Shown one piece after another: positions 27,120 to 35,974 of a DNA stretch of 64,000 nucleotides. Both the position numbers and the translations under genes were made by a program. Under the pieces are notes generated by a model. The model was not told the DNA's origin and searched no databases. It saw nothing but the letters and a program-made list of their open reading frames with translations. How positions within the stretch are numbered: position 1 is the first letter of the stretch; each line of letters starts with the position of its first letter. Source of the DNA: Atopobium sp. oral taxon 416 (GTDB lineage: Bacteria; Actinomycetota; Coriobacteriia; Coriobacteriales; Atopobiaceae); contig NZ_CP072380.1 in assembly GCF_018128285.1 (NCBI RefSeq), positions 1,922,001 through 1,986,000 on the forward strand, given 5' to 3'.

Positions 27120-27345
27120 CAAACGCTGAGGCAGGTCTCCTGACTTAACAAGTAGAACTGAAAGCTTCAGTCCCCTGTTCAGACCCCTTCTCAGGCAGAT
27201 GCCCAATGGGATTGCGTCTGAACATAGCTCGCATCACAGTAGTGGCGGCTGTGTCGGATTCGCACCGGCTTCCCTTTTAATCACGTGCAGCGAGTGCACG
27301 TGAACCACAACGTCTCACGGTTTTTAACCCTCCAGTATAGAACAC
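27120..27345 (-). promoter_or_regulatory. cobalamin riboswitch
   Basis: On the minus strand, about 125 bases upstream of the surface-protein gene: the block GGGAAGCCGGTGCGAATCC, then ACAGCCGCCACTACTGTGA, and farther on AAGTCAGGAGACCTGCC. These are the conserved core and the B12-box elements of the cobalamin (AdoCbl) riboswitch, in the right order and spacing. Binding of cobalamin normally lowers expression of uptake genes. It controls the five-gene DUF4430-ECF operon. Confidence 0.95.
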
Positions 27346-27387
27346 TGGATATTCTATTCAAGGGGTCTGTCTAGCGAGAATGTAAGA

Positions 27388-28221
27388 TCACTTGGTATGG
27401 TCTGCCAGATATCCCACCTGGGGCAGCTGCTCCTTGTGGGCAAAGACCAAGATCAGGATACCGATAATGAAGATTGGAATGGAGAGACATTGCCCCATCG
27501 TGAGCCAGTCAGTACCCAACAGATACCCCAGCTGCGCATCGGGAAGACGGACAAACTCAATCAGGAAGCGGAAGATTCCATAGAGCAACATAAACGTACC
27601 GATAAAGGTACCCCGTGAACGTGGAGGACGCTTTCTGCTCAGGGCAAAGAGGACAATAAAGATAACGAGACCTTCGAGGATCGCTTCATAGAGTTGGGAG
27701 GGATGCCGGTAGACGTGGCCACCATTCTCAAACATCACACCCCAGGGCAGATCAGTCGGCTTACCCCAGAGCTCGCCGTTGATAAAGTTGGCGATACGAC
27801 CAAAGAAGATGCCGATCGGAGCACCGCACACCGCTATGTCCGTCATGCTCATCGTTGAGATATGCAAATGGTGGCAGACGATACCGCCACCGATGAGTGC
27901 TCCGACGAACCCCCCATGGAAACTCATGCCACCCTCAGAGAAGGCAAAGATCGAGGCAGGATGCGCCAGGTAGTAGCCTGCGCCGTAGAAAATTACATAG
28001 AAGAGGCGGGCCCCCAAGATCACGCCGAGCGCCGCGCCGATCATTATGGAGAGCAGATCGTCGTCGGTGATATTGAGCTTCCAGCGTTTGTTGAGGGAGC
28101 GGATCACCAGGTAGGCACAGATAAAGCCTGCAAGGTAGGCGATCCCGTACCAGCGAATCGAGAGTGGTCCGATCTGGATTGCGACCGGATCGAGATGTTG
28201 GTAGATGTCATTGAGCCACAT
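27388..28221 (-). CDS. lgt: prolipoprotein diacylglyceryl transferase
   Basis: Integral membrane enzyme that adds diacylglycerol from phosphatidylglycerol to the lipobox cysteine of prolipoproteins. Seen: 277 residues, about seven spans, IRWYGIAYL near the N-terminus, the conserved GMSFHGGFVGALIGG, and the Lgt signature GRIANFINGELWGKPTDLPW, followed by RHPSQLYEAILEG. All expected conserved residues of the family are present. It would modify the GLUG lipoprotein of this window. It is separated from the cobalamin operon by the riboswitch leader. Confidence 0.96.
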   Translation of the reverse strand: MWLNDIYQHLDPVAIQIGPLSIRWYGIAYLAGFICAYLVIRSLNKRWKLNITDDDLLSIMIGAALGVILGARLFYVIFYGAGYYLAHPASIFAFSEGGMSFHGGFVGALIGGGIVCHHLHISTMSMTDIAVCGAPIGIFFGRIANFINGELWGKPTDLPWGVMFENGGHVYRHPSQLYEAILEGLVIFIVLFALSRKRPPRSRGTFIGTFMLLYGIFRFLIEFVRLPDAQLGYLLGTDWLTMGQCLSIPIFIIGILILVFAHKEQLPQVGYLADHTK

Positions 28222-28236
28222 GAGGTACCTTTTCTT

Positions 28237-28272
28237 TGCATAAAAAATCGGAGGCTCTCGGCCCCCGATTGA
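28237..28272 (-). terminator. terminator after the NifU-like gene
   Basis: On the minus strand AATCGGGGGC, loop CGAGA, GCCTCCGATT, then TTTT. One G-U or mismatch position in a ten-pair stem. It separates the NifU-like gene from lgt. Confidence 0.8.
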
Positions 28273-28292
28273 AGTGACGAGCGTATTTTAGT

Positions 28293-28526
28293 TTACATCA
28301 TTGCCTGCACGCGCGTGACACCGGGTACATGCTCCTTCAAAATGCGCTCGATTCCCATGGACATATCATAGGAAGAAAGCGGGCACCCCGCGCACGCCCC
28401 TTGCATCTCCAGGGAGACAACACCGTCTTTATCCACATCGACGAGCTCAATGTCACCGCCATCTGCCTGCAGACTCTGACGGATCACATCGATAGTCGAT
28501 GACAGCAATTTCTTATCGACAGCCAC
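28293..28526 (-). CDS. NifU C-terminal-like iron-sulfur scaffold protein
   Basis: A 77-residue protein equal to the NifU C-terminal/NfuA scaffold domain, which carries a labile Fe-S cluster for transfer to apoproteins. Seen: LQADGGDIELVDV, and the two cluster cysteines in GACAGCPLS (Cys45 and Cys48), followed by ERILKEHVPGV. Length is that of stand-alone NifU-C proteins. Preceded by GGAGAGAG and followed by a clear terminator, so it is a single transcription unit. Confidence 0.93.
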   Translation of the reverse strand: MAVDKKLLSSTIDVIRQSLQADGGDIELVDVDKDGVVSLEMQGACAGCPLSSYDMSMGIERILKEHVPGVTRVQAMM

Positions 28527-28683
28527 GAGAACTCTCTCCTCTCTTAACGACGCTCAATTCAACGCATCGTTTGGGGTAGCCACACTACCCTCACCTGTGT
28601 TTGAAAAGATAATACCCCTCTCTGGCTAGCAATTACAGAAAAGTTTGCCAGAGCGGGGCCGCATGGAATCTTTCCGTTTAAAA

Positions 28684-31185
28684 CTAGCCAATTCCGACGA
28701 AAAGATGACCTGAGTTGGCGCCCTGTTCGCGTAGTGCGACAGCTCTACCCGCCTGCGCAGCATGTACCGCGCGGACAACGCGCGCGACCGCAAACTTGGT
28801 TTCCTGTGGAGTCAGAAGCGTTGCATCCGCCATAAATCTTCTCATGCCAACCTGGTAGAGCTCCGGAATCTGTGGAGTAGCATCGAGCGGATTTGCCGCA
28901 TAGAGGTGACTTCTGCCCTGAAGGTTTGTCCTTACCGGCAGTTCCTGCCCGTCGATATCCTTGAGCGAGAGCCGCTCCTGCCGAAGCTTGCAGTGCGCAC
29001 AGTCGTGGATGCACTGGTCCGCTACCTGCAGAATGCAGTGTTCGCTCGTCATTGCCCTTGTCCTGCCTGAAACGACAAGCCCACAGGGAACCGAAGCCAG
29101 CTTAGTGAGGGCCTTGAGCTCCTCTAAGGTGAGCTCCGGCGAGAACCAGAACCCTTCTGCTCCCGCCTGCTCAAGTGCTACCAGGGCAGATTCATTGTGC
29201 ACCGGGATCAGCTGGCGTACTTCGGCGAGCGCACCGCGTTCCTGCGACAACGCAAGCTCAGAGACATTGCCGACAAGCACCCGCTTACCCGGCTGTATCG
29301 CCGGATCGATCCGTGTATGGTCCATCTCGCGACACACTTCATCTGCTATCGGGATTATGCCTTCGGGCCACTCCCCCTGTGTCAGATCATCAGTCCTGAC
29401 AAAGAGGACGTCTGCCCCCGCTTTAAGCGCGGCTTGAGCGCACTCAGGTGTAGCAACCGTAGCGGAGATTTCTGCCTCAATAGGGCCCACACTGAGGGGA
29501 TCTTGAATATCATGAGTACTCCGTACTTCACGCAACCGTTCCTGTATTCTCCAGGCATGAGGGACCAAAGCAGTGTGTTCTGCCCGGCTCGTATAGGGCT
29601 TCAAAATGTTGGCAATCAAAGCCTCACAAGCCTGTGCGCGCACCTTGTGCACTGCAGAGAAGCCCATACCGCAGCCAGGATCGAGCTCACAGCTCACTTT
29701 CGTAGGCTCAAAGGGAGTCTGTCCCATCCGACAGACATGCTCGATCAGCTCTTCTTTAGCCACCGCTTTAGTGCGTGCCTTTTCCACAACAAAACCTTCA
29801 GCAGTGGCAGTGATGCCGTCCTCCGTCGTGAGCGTCACGCGGAAGGGTTGCCCCAGGTGGGCGGAGATCTCCACAGAGACTGGGCGCTTACGGGTGATCT
29901 GTTCATGCAGCGCCTCCTGCGCTTTATCAAGTGCACTCTTGGAGCGGATCACTCGAACCAGCGACCCCTTCTCAATCACCCGTGTCGTCTTGACCTCAAT
30001 GTCGGTCCCTGCCGGCGCGTCGTTGCGCGCATAGGCAGTCAGGAACTGTGAGGGATTATCCTGGGGTCTGATCTCGAGCAAGTCACCCTGCTGGACCGGT
30101 TCATTCAGCTTAATGGTCACTGAGGCCTGGGAGAGATGTCGATTGCGGCGGCGTCCCCCATTGGAGCCACCCCTTCTCACGAGGGTATCCTCCAGGCGGT
30201 GGGAGTCTACAACCTCCCCTACGAGCTCGCCCCGGTTGTTGGAGCGAGCGTAGCTCATCATCGAATTATCGTGGATGCCTCTGAGGTAGCCGTCGGTAAA
30301 GCCCCGGTTGAAGGACCGTTTGAGGCGCCGCTTGCGCTGCGCTTCCTCCTCAGCAGTAGGCTTTCTGTTGCTATCGGCGTCATCCAGCTGTGCTCGGTAG
30401 GCACTCGTGACTGCATAGACATAGTCCGGGGCTTTCATACGTCCCTCGATCTTGAGCGAGGAGACTCCGGCCTTCTCCAGCTCCTTCAGGTCATCAAAGG
30501 TGCAGTAATCCTTCGGGCAAAGGGCACGGGTGTTGCCCTTGGGAGAACGGACCTTCCCGTCCTCATCCACCAAGGTATAGGGCAGCCGGCAGGGCTGCGC
30601 GCACATACCACGGTTGGCGGATCTGCCACCCGAGAGACTTGAAAGCATACAGAGGCCAGAATAGCAGAAGCACAGAGCACCGTGCCCAAAGACCTCAAGC
30701 GGCACGCCGACCCGCGCGATCGTCTTCATCTCTTTCAGGCTCAGCTCACGGGAAAGCGTCACCCGGGTGACGCCGAGTTTCCTGCACCACTCAACGCCCC
30801 GGGCGTCGTGCACATTGGCCTGCGTCGAGACATGGACCTCCATCTCGGGCCAGGTGCGCCTGACTTCGGCAATCAAGCCCCAGTCCTGAATGATGAAGGC
30901 ATCGGCACCGAGCAACCAGGCACGGCGGATGACTCCTAATACCTTGGGCATCTCTTCAGTTTTGATTACGACGTTGACGGTCACATAGACTTTGACGCCC
31001 ACGAGATGGGCAGCCCGGCAGGCAGCTTCGAAACTCTCGTCGTCGAAGTTGTCCGCATTGCGCCGGGCATTGAAATCGTTGCCGAAGCCACAGTAAATTG
31101 CATCGGCACCCGCAGCCAGGGCAGCTGCAAACGGCTCAGGGCCGCCTGCCGGGGCAAGCAGCTCTAATGGATGATTCTCAGCCAT
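28684..31185 (-). CDS. U32 family peptidase / RlhA-like RNA-hydroxylation protein with DUF3656
   Basis: Member of the peptidase U32 (collagenase-like) family; several members are now known to act in RNA hydroxylation (RlhA on 23S rRNA, TrhP on tRNA) rather than proteolysis. Seen: 833 residues; start LELLAPAGGPEPFAAALAAGADAIYCG, the block STQANVHDARGVEWCRKLGV, the signature EVFGHGALCFCYSGLCMLSS followed by NRGMCAQPCR, and a later piece similar to the duplicated C-terminal module. Four cysteines near 170-200 fit the Fe-S/prephenate-using type. It starts one base after the tyrS stop and is surely co-transcribed with tyrS. Target RNA is unknown. Confidence 0.9.
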   Translation of the reverse strand: MAENHPLELLAPAGGPEPFAAALAAGADAIYCGFGNDFNARRNADNFDDESFEAACRAAHLVGVKVYVTVNVVIKTEEMPKVLGVIRRAWLLGADAFIIQDWGLIAEVRRTWPEMEVHVSTQANVHDARGVEWCRKLGVTRVTLSRELSLKEMKTIARVGVPLEVFGHGALCFCYSGLCMLSSLSGGRSANRGMCAQPCRLPYTLVDEDGKVRSPKGNTRALCPKDYCTFDDLKELEKAGVSSLKIEGRMKAPDYVYAVTSAYRAQLDDADSNRKPTAEEEAQRKRRLKRSFNRGFTDGYLRGIHDNSMMSYARSNNRGELVGEVVDSHRLEDTLVRRGGSNGGRRRNRHLSQASVTIKLNEPVQQGDLLEIRPQDNPSQFLTAYARNDAPAGTDIEVKTTRVIEKGSLVRVIRSKSALDKAQEALHEQITRKRPVSVEISAHLGQPFRVTLTTEDGITATAEGFVVEKARTKAVAKEELIEHVCRMGQTPFEPTKVSCELDPGCGMGFSAVHKVRAQACEALIANILKPYTSRAEHTALVPHAWRIQERLREVRSTHDIQDPLSVGPIEAEISATVATPECAQAALKAGADVLFVRTDDLTQGEWPEGIIPIADEVCREMDHTRIDPAIQPGKRVLVGNVSELALSQERGALAEVRQLIPVHNESALVALEQAGAEGFWFSPELTLEELKALTKLASVPCGLVVSGRTRAMTSEHCILQVADQCIHDCAHCKLRQERLSLKDIDGQELPVRTNLQGRSHLYAANPLDATPQIPELYQVGMRRFMADATLLTPQETKFAVARVVRAVHAAQAGRAVALREQGANSGHLFVGIG

Positions 31186-32403
31186 TTAGACAAGCCTTGC
31201 CCAACGCTTTTTGCCGGACTGCAGGATGGTCTGACCCTGGAAGAGTGAGGGGTCGACGTTGTAGAACTTCGGAGCAATCTTCTTACCATCAATCTTGACG
31301 GAGCCTCCATCGATCAGGCGGCGGGCTTCACCGGTGGACTGGGCGATCTTCACATCGACTAGAAGCTTTGCCAGATACACCTCTCCCCTACCGTTGACAG
31401 CAGCCAAGCTCACCGGAAACTCCGGGATATCCTCAGGAACCTCATTGCGCTTGAACTGCGCGTCGAAGGCCTCCTCAGCTTTCTTGCCGGCACCGGAGCC
31501 GTGATAGAGGTCGCAGATGTTGCGTGCGAGCTCACGCTTGAGAGCATACGGATCAGCAGTGCCCTCTTTGAAGCTCTGATCGATCTCGTCGATGCAGTCG
31601 ATGGAGCAGGTAGAGCACAGTCTGAAGTAAGTCGGGACGAGCTCATCTTTGATGGACATGAGCTTACCGTACATATCGTCGGCAGGATCGGTGAGACCTA
31701 CATAGTTCTTATAGGACTTGGACATCTTCTTGACGCCGTCGAGGCCTACCAAGAGCGGCATGGTCAGCACCACCTGCGGCTCCATCCTCTCATCGCGCAT
31801 CAGGTCACGGCCTGCAAGCAGGTTGAAGATCTGGTCGTTGCCTCCCATCTCCACGTCAGCCTTGACCATCACGGAATCGTAAGCCTGAAGGACTGGGTAG
31901 ATGAACTCGTGCAGCGCAATCGGAAGCCCTGCCTCATAGCGCTTGTGGAAATCCTCACGCTCGAGGATGCGTGCGACGTTGAACTTGGATAGCAACCCCA
32001 AGAGCTGGTCCAGCTTCATCGGCTTGATCCAGTCCCCATTGTGCACGATCCTGGTCTTCTCCGGATTCAGGATCTTCATGGCCTGTGCCACGTAGGTCTT
32101 CGCATTTTCGTTGACCTGCTCCTCCGTCAGCGGCGGACGGGTAGAGTCACGGCCTGAAGGGTCACCGATCAGGGCGGTACCATCGCCGATGATCAACGTG
32201 ACGTGGTGCCCCAGATCCTGGAACTGACGCATCTTGCGCAGCGGCACTGCATGGCCGAGGTGCAGATCCGGACTCGTCGGGTCGACGCCCAACTTGATGT
32301 TCAGCGGCTTGCCCCGCTTGAGCTTCTCTTTCAGCTCATCCAACGGCACGATCTGCATGGTGCCCGAAGTGATAACTTTCAGCTGTTCGTCGACTGGCGG
32401 CAT
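31186..32403 (-). CDS. tyrS: tyrosyl-tRNA synthetase
   Basis: Class I aminoacyl-tRNA synthetase that charges tRNA-Tyr. Seen: HLGH at residues 48-51 in DPTSPDLHLGHAVPL, the KMSKS loop at 226-230 (VKKMSKSYKN), and a C-terminal S4-like RNA-binding domain with EARRLIDGGSVKIDGKK. Length (405) and the HLGH variant fit the TyrZ-like branch. AGGAGATACACT precedes ATG 32403. The downstream U32 gene begins one base after its stop. A 500-base upstream gap may hold a leader; see the separate entry. Confidence 0.96.
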   Translation of the reverse strand: MPPVDEQLKVITSGTMQIVPLDELKEKLKRGKPLNIKLGVDPTSPDLHLGHAVPLRKMRQFQDLGHHVTLIIGDGTALIGDPSGRDSTRPPLTEEQVNENAKTYVAQAMKILNPEKTRIVHNGDWIKPMKLDQLLGLLSKFNVARILEREDFHKRYEAGLPIALHEFIYPVLQAYDSVMVKADVEMGGNDQIFNLLAGRDLMRDERMEPQVVLTMPLLVGLDGVKKMSKSYKNYVGLTDPADDMYGKLMSIKDELVPTYFRLCSTCSIDCIDEIDQSFKEGTADPYALKRELARNICDLYHGSGAGKKAEEAFDAQFKRNEVPEDIPEFPVSLAAVNGRGEVYLAKLLVDVKIAQSTGEARRLIDGGSVKIDGKKIAPKFYNVDPSLFQGQTILQSGKKRWARLV

Positions 32404-32890
32404 AGTGTATCTCCTCTATGTATCGAAACCCCACGGCTATATAGGCTATATATTTTGCAGTGATCTAGCATACCGCAATTTCAGATCGTGCCAGTCTGAA
32501 GAGACCGCCACCGCTGAACTACATCTGATTTTGGGTTTTGTTTCAGCGATGTACACACCTTCAGCACTTTTCAGGCACACGGCACTAAACCTGATCAGTG
32601 AATCAAACGTGTGGATATATAGAGCTTGTTAAGGCCGGATCACCGCACCTAACACGTACCATTGTGCCTGGTGAGGCGTTCGGGTACCACGTAGGAGTGT
32701 CAGATCCGCCCGGTGCTAAATTGGGTCTCAACCATCGTTTACGCTTTTGATATAATTCTTTAGGGTAGCTTCCAAACAGATGTTCTAGGCTGGAATTTCC
32801 TTTGGGAGCCTCTCGTACAGAATACCTACAGAAAAGCACTATTTACGTGAAGTGACTGAGGTATGCCGACCCTCCCTTTTGGAGTCTTGT
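32404..32890. other. intergenic region, possible structured tyrS leader
   Basis: About 500 bases with no credible gene lie between the divergent tyrS and penicillin-binding protein genes. On the minus strand 32750-32830 contains nested pairings (GGTA/TACC, TTCT/AGAA, AGGCT/AGCCT), and about 60 bases on there is ACGTGGTACC, which resembles the T-box core TGGTACC. The UGGU would match the ACCA end of tRNA-Tyr. The rest of a T-box (terminator, stem I motifs) was not recognised, so this is only a suggestion. Confidence 0.25.
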
Positions 32891-32906
32891 GAACATTCCA
32901 TATAAT
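32879..32906 (+). promoter_or_regulatory. putative promoter of the penicillin-binding protein gene
   Basis: A perfect -10 hexamer TATAAT at 32901-32906 stands 30 bases upstream of the ATG; TTGGAG at 32879-32884 is a fair -35 at 16 bases spacing. The ribosome site AAGGGGA follows. Confidence 0.5.
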
Positions 32907-32935
32907 AGTTGGTATCTATATGGAAGGGGAACTTC

Positions 32936-35158
32936 ATGGGCATTCGCACACGGCGCGCTCGCAAACATTCTAAAACCCATGCCGTAGCTCTTAGCATTGC
33001 CGGCATCTTCGGTTTTATCGCGCTGCTTCTGATCGCGCTGGCGATCTCAGGTACACAGCTGGTCAACTCCTGGCTTCAGGACTTGCCAGACTACACCTCG
33101 GCTGGTGCGTACCTCTCATCTGAGCCGACTGAGATTTACGACGCAAACAACACCCTGATCGCTGAGTTCTATCAGCAGAATCGCAGAAACGTCGACGAGA
33201 ACCAGATCTCCCCCTACGTGCTCAAGGGCATCGTGGACACCGAAGACATCCGGTTCTATCAGCACAACGGCGTCGACCCCCAGGGCATTCTGCGTGCTGT
33301 AGCAGTCCAGCTCGGCGGCGGATCCGAAGGCGGCTCCACTATCACCCAGCAGCTGGTCAGAAACACGGTCCTCTCCGATGAGCAGTTCGACTACTCACTG
33401 CGCCGTAAGGTCCGTGAGGCCTATATCGCAATCCAGATGGAAAAGCAGTACACGAAGGATCAGATCCTCACGATGTATCTGAATACCGTGTATTTCGGCC
33501 ACTCCGCTTACGGTATCGAAGCAGCTTCCCTCACCTACTTCAATAAGCACGCCAGCGACCTGACCCTGTCTGAGGCAGCCACGCTCTGCGGCCTTCCACA
33601 GTCCCCTTCGACCTATGACCCTACCCAGAACTACGATGCGGCCCTTGACCGCAGAAACACTGTCCTGGACCATATGCTTACTGCAGGCGATATCTCCCAG
33701 GAGGAGCACGACGCCGCACAAGCTGAACCGATCACGATCAACGAGGGCTCAGTGGGTATGGACTCAAGCGGCACCTACCCCTATTGGACAGACTATATCC
33801 GCGACCAGCTCTCCCAGGACTTCGACCAGGACACCATCTACAAAGGTGGCCTGCGTGTCTACACGACGCTTGACCCGAACATGCAGCGGGCAGCCGAGAC
33901 CGCAGTCGCAAACCAGATCAGCTCGAGCGGTAACTCCCGCCTCGACTCTGCGCTGGTAGCGATCGACCCTCAGACCGGCTACATCAAGGCTATGGTCGGC
34001 GGCAAGGATTACAACTCCGACCAGTTCAATGTCGCAGCCTACGGTGAACGTCAGCCGGGTTCCTCATTCAAGACCATCACCTTAACGACGGCGATCAACC
34101 AGGGCATGAACCCCAATATCGTCCTGAACTGCAACTCCCCGCAGCAGGTCACCCCGACCTGGTGCGTTGAGAACTACCACAACAACCAGTACGGCATCAT
34201 CTCGCTCGCCCGTGCAACGGAGCTCTCCTCCAATACTGCCTATGCACAGGTGGCGGTCACGGTTGGTGCCGACAACATCGTGCAGACCGCAAAGGATCTC
34301 GGTATCGACGAGGACATCCCCGTCGTCCCCTCCATCACCCTGGGCGCGGCTGGCGTTCCGCCCCTGCAGATGGCTGAGGCCTATGCGACTCTCGCTTCCG
34401 GTGGCGTCCACAGAAACCCGGTCGCGATTACCAAGATCGAGGACAGAAACGGCAATTCCGTCTATGAGCACCAGGACGACGGTCAGCAGGTTGAGGACAC
34501 CTCAACCACCTGGGCAGTCACCCAGGTTCTCGAGGGTGTGGTCCAGAACGGCACCGCTGCGCAGCCGCTGAGAAGGCTCTCGATCAACCAACCGGTCGCC
34601 GGCAAGACGGGCACCTCTGAGAATGACCGTGACCTGTGGATGATCGGTTATACCCCAAAGCTCTCTGTGGCGGTGTGGTGCGGTTACAGAAACGATAACG
34701 GCGACATGGTCACCATCAACGGTGCTGAGGGTTGGCCAGGCGTCAGCTCGGTTCCTATCTTCGTCAACTTCCTGAACACTGCACTCGCCAACACCCCGCG
34801 GCAGGAATTTGCGACGGCAGCGGCGCCGAACTACAAGGACAACTCCAGCTGGAGCATCGCTGTGAGCGGCGGCAGCTCTTCGAGCAACTCCCGTTCAGGA
34901 AAGTCGAGACGGTCCAAGACCTCCACGACGACATCCAACAACCAGGATTCAAGTTCGACCACCGAGCAGACTTCTGCGAACGCGAACGCGACCGAGACAA
35001 CGGCGTCCTCGACGACCGAGCAGAATACTGACCGGACTACTACGACCGAGCAGAACACTGACCGGACTACTACGACCGAGCAGAACACCTCAACGGAAAA
35101 GACGACGTCCGATACGACGAATACGAACGATAACAACAGCGGAGCAGAAGGCGATTAG
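32936..35158 (+). CDS. class A penicillin-binding protein (glycosyltransferase-transpeptidase)
   Basis: Bifunctional peptidoglycan synthase: polymerises glycan strands from lipid II and cross-links peptides outside the membrane. Seen: cytoplasmic basic N-terminus, one span (about 18-45), GT51 domain with the catalytic Glu103 in DTEDIRFYQHNG, and QQLVRN; transpeptidase domain with SSFK (Ser376), SSNT as SxN motif, and KTGT at 557-560. The last ~110 residues are a Ser/Thr/Asn/Glu-rich extracellular tail with a tandem repeat. ATG 32936 follows AAGGGGA; the frame is open to a TTG nine codons upstream. 740 residues, normal plus tail. Confidence 0.95.
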   Translation: MGIRTRRARKHSKTHAVALSIAGIFGFIALLLIALAISGTQLVNSWLQDLPDYTSAGAYLSSEPTEIYDANNTLIAEFYQQNRRNVDENQISPYVLKGIVDTEDIRFYQHNGVDPQGILRAVAVQLGGGSEGGSTITQQLVRNTVLSDEQFDYSLRRKVREAYIAIQMEKQYTKDQILTMYLNTVYFGHSAYGIEAASLTYFNKHASDLTLSEAATLCGLPQSPSTYDPTQNYDAALDRRNTVLDHMLTAGDISQEEHDAAQAEPITINEGSVGMDSSGTYPYWTDYIRDQLSQDFDQDTIYKGGLRVYTTLDPNMQRAAETAVANQISSSGNSRLDSALVAIDPQTGYIKAMVGGKDYNSDQFNVAAYGERQPGSSFKTITLTTAINQGMNPNIVLNCNSPQQVTPTWCVENYHNNQYGIISLARATELSSNTAYAQVAVTVGADNIVQTAKDLGIDEDIPVVPSITLGAAGVPPLQMAEAYATLASGGVHRNPVAITKIEDRNGNSVYEHQDDGQQVEDTSTTWAVTQVLEGVVQNGTAAQPLRRLSINQPVAGKTGTSENDRDLWMIGYTPKLSVAVWCGYRNDNGDMVTINGAEGWPGVSSVPIFVNFLNTALANTPRQEFATAAAPNYKDNSSWSIAVSGGSSSSNSRSGKSRRSKTSTTTSNNQDSSSTTEQTSANANATETTASSTTEQNTDRTTTTEQNTDRTTTTEQNTSTEKTTSDTTNTNDNNSGAEGD
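35023..35091 (+). repeat. tandem repeat coding the PBP tail
   Basis: The unit GAGCAGAA(C/T)ACTGACCGG and its continuation ACTACTACGACC recur with a 30-base period, coding EQNTDRTTTT twice and then EQNTSTEK. It encodes part of the low-complexity extracellular tail and is a likely site of length change. Confidence 0.85.
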
Positions 35159-35176
35159 CTGCAAGCAACACCTGAT

Positions 35177-35222
35177 AGCAGTGGGTCCCCCATGTATTTG
35201 GGGGAGCCCACTGCTTATCGCC
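35177..35222 (+). terminator. strong hairpin terminator after the PBP gene
   Basis: AGCAGTGGGTCCCCCA and TGGGGGAGCCCACTGCT form a 15-pair stem with one mismatch and a six-base loop, followed by TATCGCC. The tail is poor in T, but the stem is very stable and lies 20 bases after the stop. Confidence 0.7.
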
Positions 35223-35234
35223 TATAGCGTAGTG

Positions 35235-35660
35235 CTAATCCTTCTCTCGGCGCGGTAAGCACAGCTTCTTGATGATCACCACAGAGCGCTTGGCGTCCTC
35301 AATGGTGGGGGCGACGACCAAGACCGTATCCGTTGCCTGCAACGGACCCCACCTCTTTGGGCAGCTGTGCCGCATCGACGGCAGCTGCGACGCCCGGAGC
35401 AGTACCGGGCTACGACTTGATCACGACCAGATTGTTTGCCCTGTGGATCTTTGTCACAAATTCGGGCACCATGCGCTGCAGATGCGGGCCTTCAGACAGG
35501 ACGCGGACGCTTTCTGACAAATTTCTCAGACCCATATCTGAACACACGGCTGCCTGAGTGCAATCAAAGCCCTCGTTTTGCAGCGCTTTTACTGACGCTC
35601 GCTGGGTACTGATGGATTGCGTCCTCTCAATCTACCTGACAGTATCTCATCGATCACTGT
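35235..35660 (-). pseudogene. arginine repressor ArgR, broken
   Basis: Minus-strand translation gives STQRASVKALQNEGFDCTQAAVCSDMGLRNL, matching the ArgR winged-helix (ISTQEELVEAL..EGFxVTQATVSRDI), then a C-terminal piece PGTAPGVAAAVDAAQLPKEVG and AGN, followed in another frame by DTVLVVAPTIEDAKRSVVIIKKL, matching the arginine-binding domain (GTxAGDDTxLVV). At least one in-frame stop (before PGTAP) and one frame shift break it. No intact argR is in the window. Start position is uncertain. Confidence 0.7.
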
Positions 35661-35974
35661 GTCTCTCAACTATGATGCCTCGCTGTCTCCGCAGATAGAA
35701 TACAAGAACGTGCACCAAATATTTACAATATACAGATCACTTTGCGCTTTTCTTTATTCTACCTGACTCATTCGCATGTATGAAAATTATCTATCGATAC
35801 ACGCGTGACGGTAGGCACAGAGCGTGGGCAGCGCCGATCACCCTCCCACATCGGTGCCTCAGCGTTGCGAAAACAGATGTTTAGGAGTGTATACCAAAAA
35901 AACAGACAGCACATGATTGTGCCAAACAAGCTCCCCGCTTGCGGTCAGAAAAAATCCTTTCGACTTGTCCAGTA
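35661..35974. other. intergenic stretch with no recognisable gene
   Basis: A-T-richer than its surroundings; nothing beyond the argR remnant on one side and the IS1595-like element end on the other could be identified. Confidence 0.5.

Noticed and set aside
32603-32839. 78-codon minus-strand ORF upstream of tyrS (starting MLFCRYSV)
   Set aside because: No ribosome site, no recognisable domain, and it lies over the presumed tyrS leader with stem-forming sequence; more likely non-coding. A resemblance of CCCGAAC and TACGAGAGG to rRNA pieces was also considered, but spacing does not fit 23S or 5S rRNA.
35023-35091. Non-coding tandem repeat or attachment site
   Set aside because: Lies within the open PBP frame and codes for its low-complexity tail.
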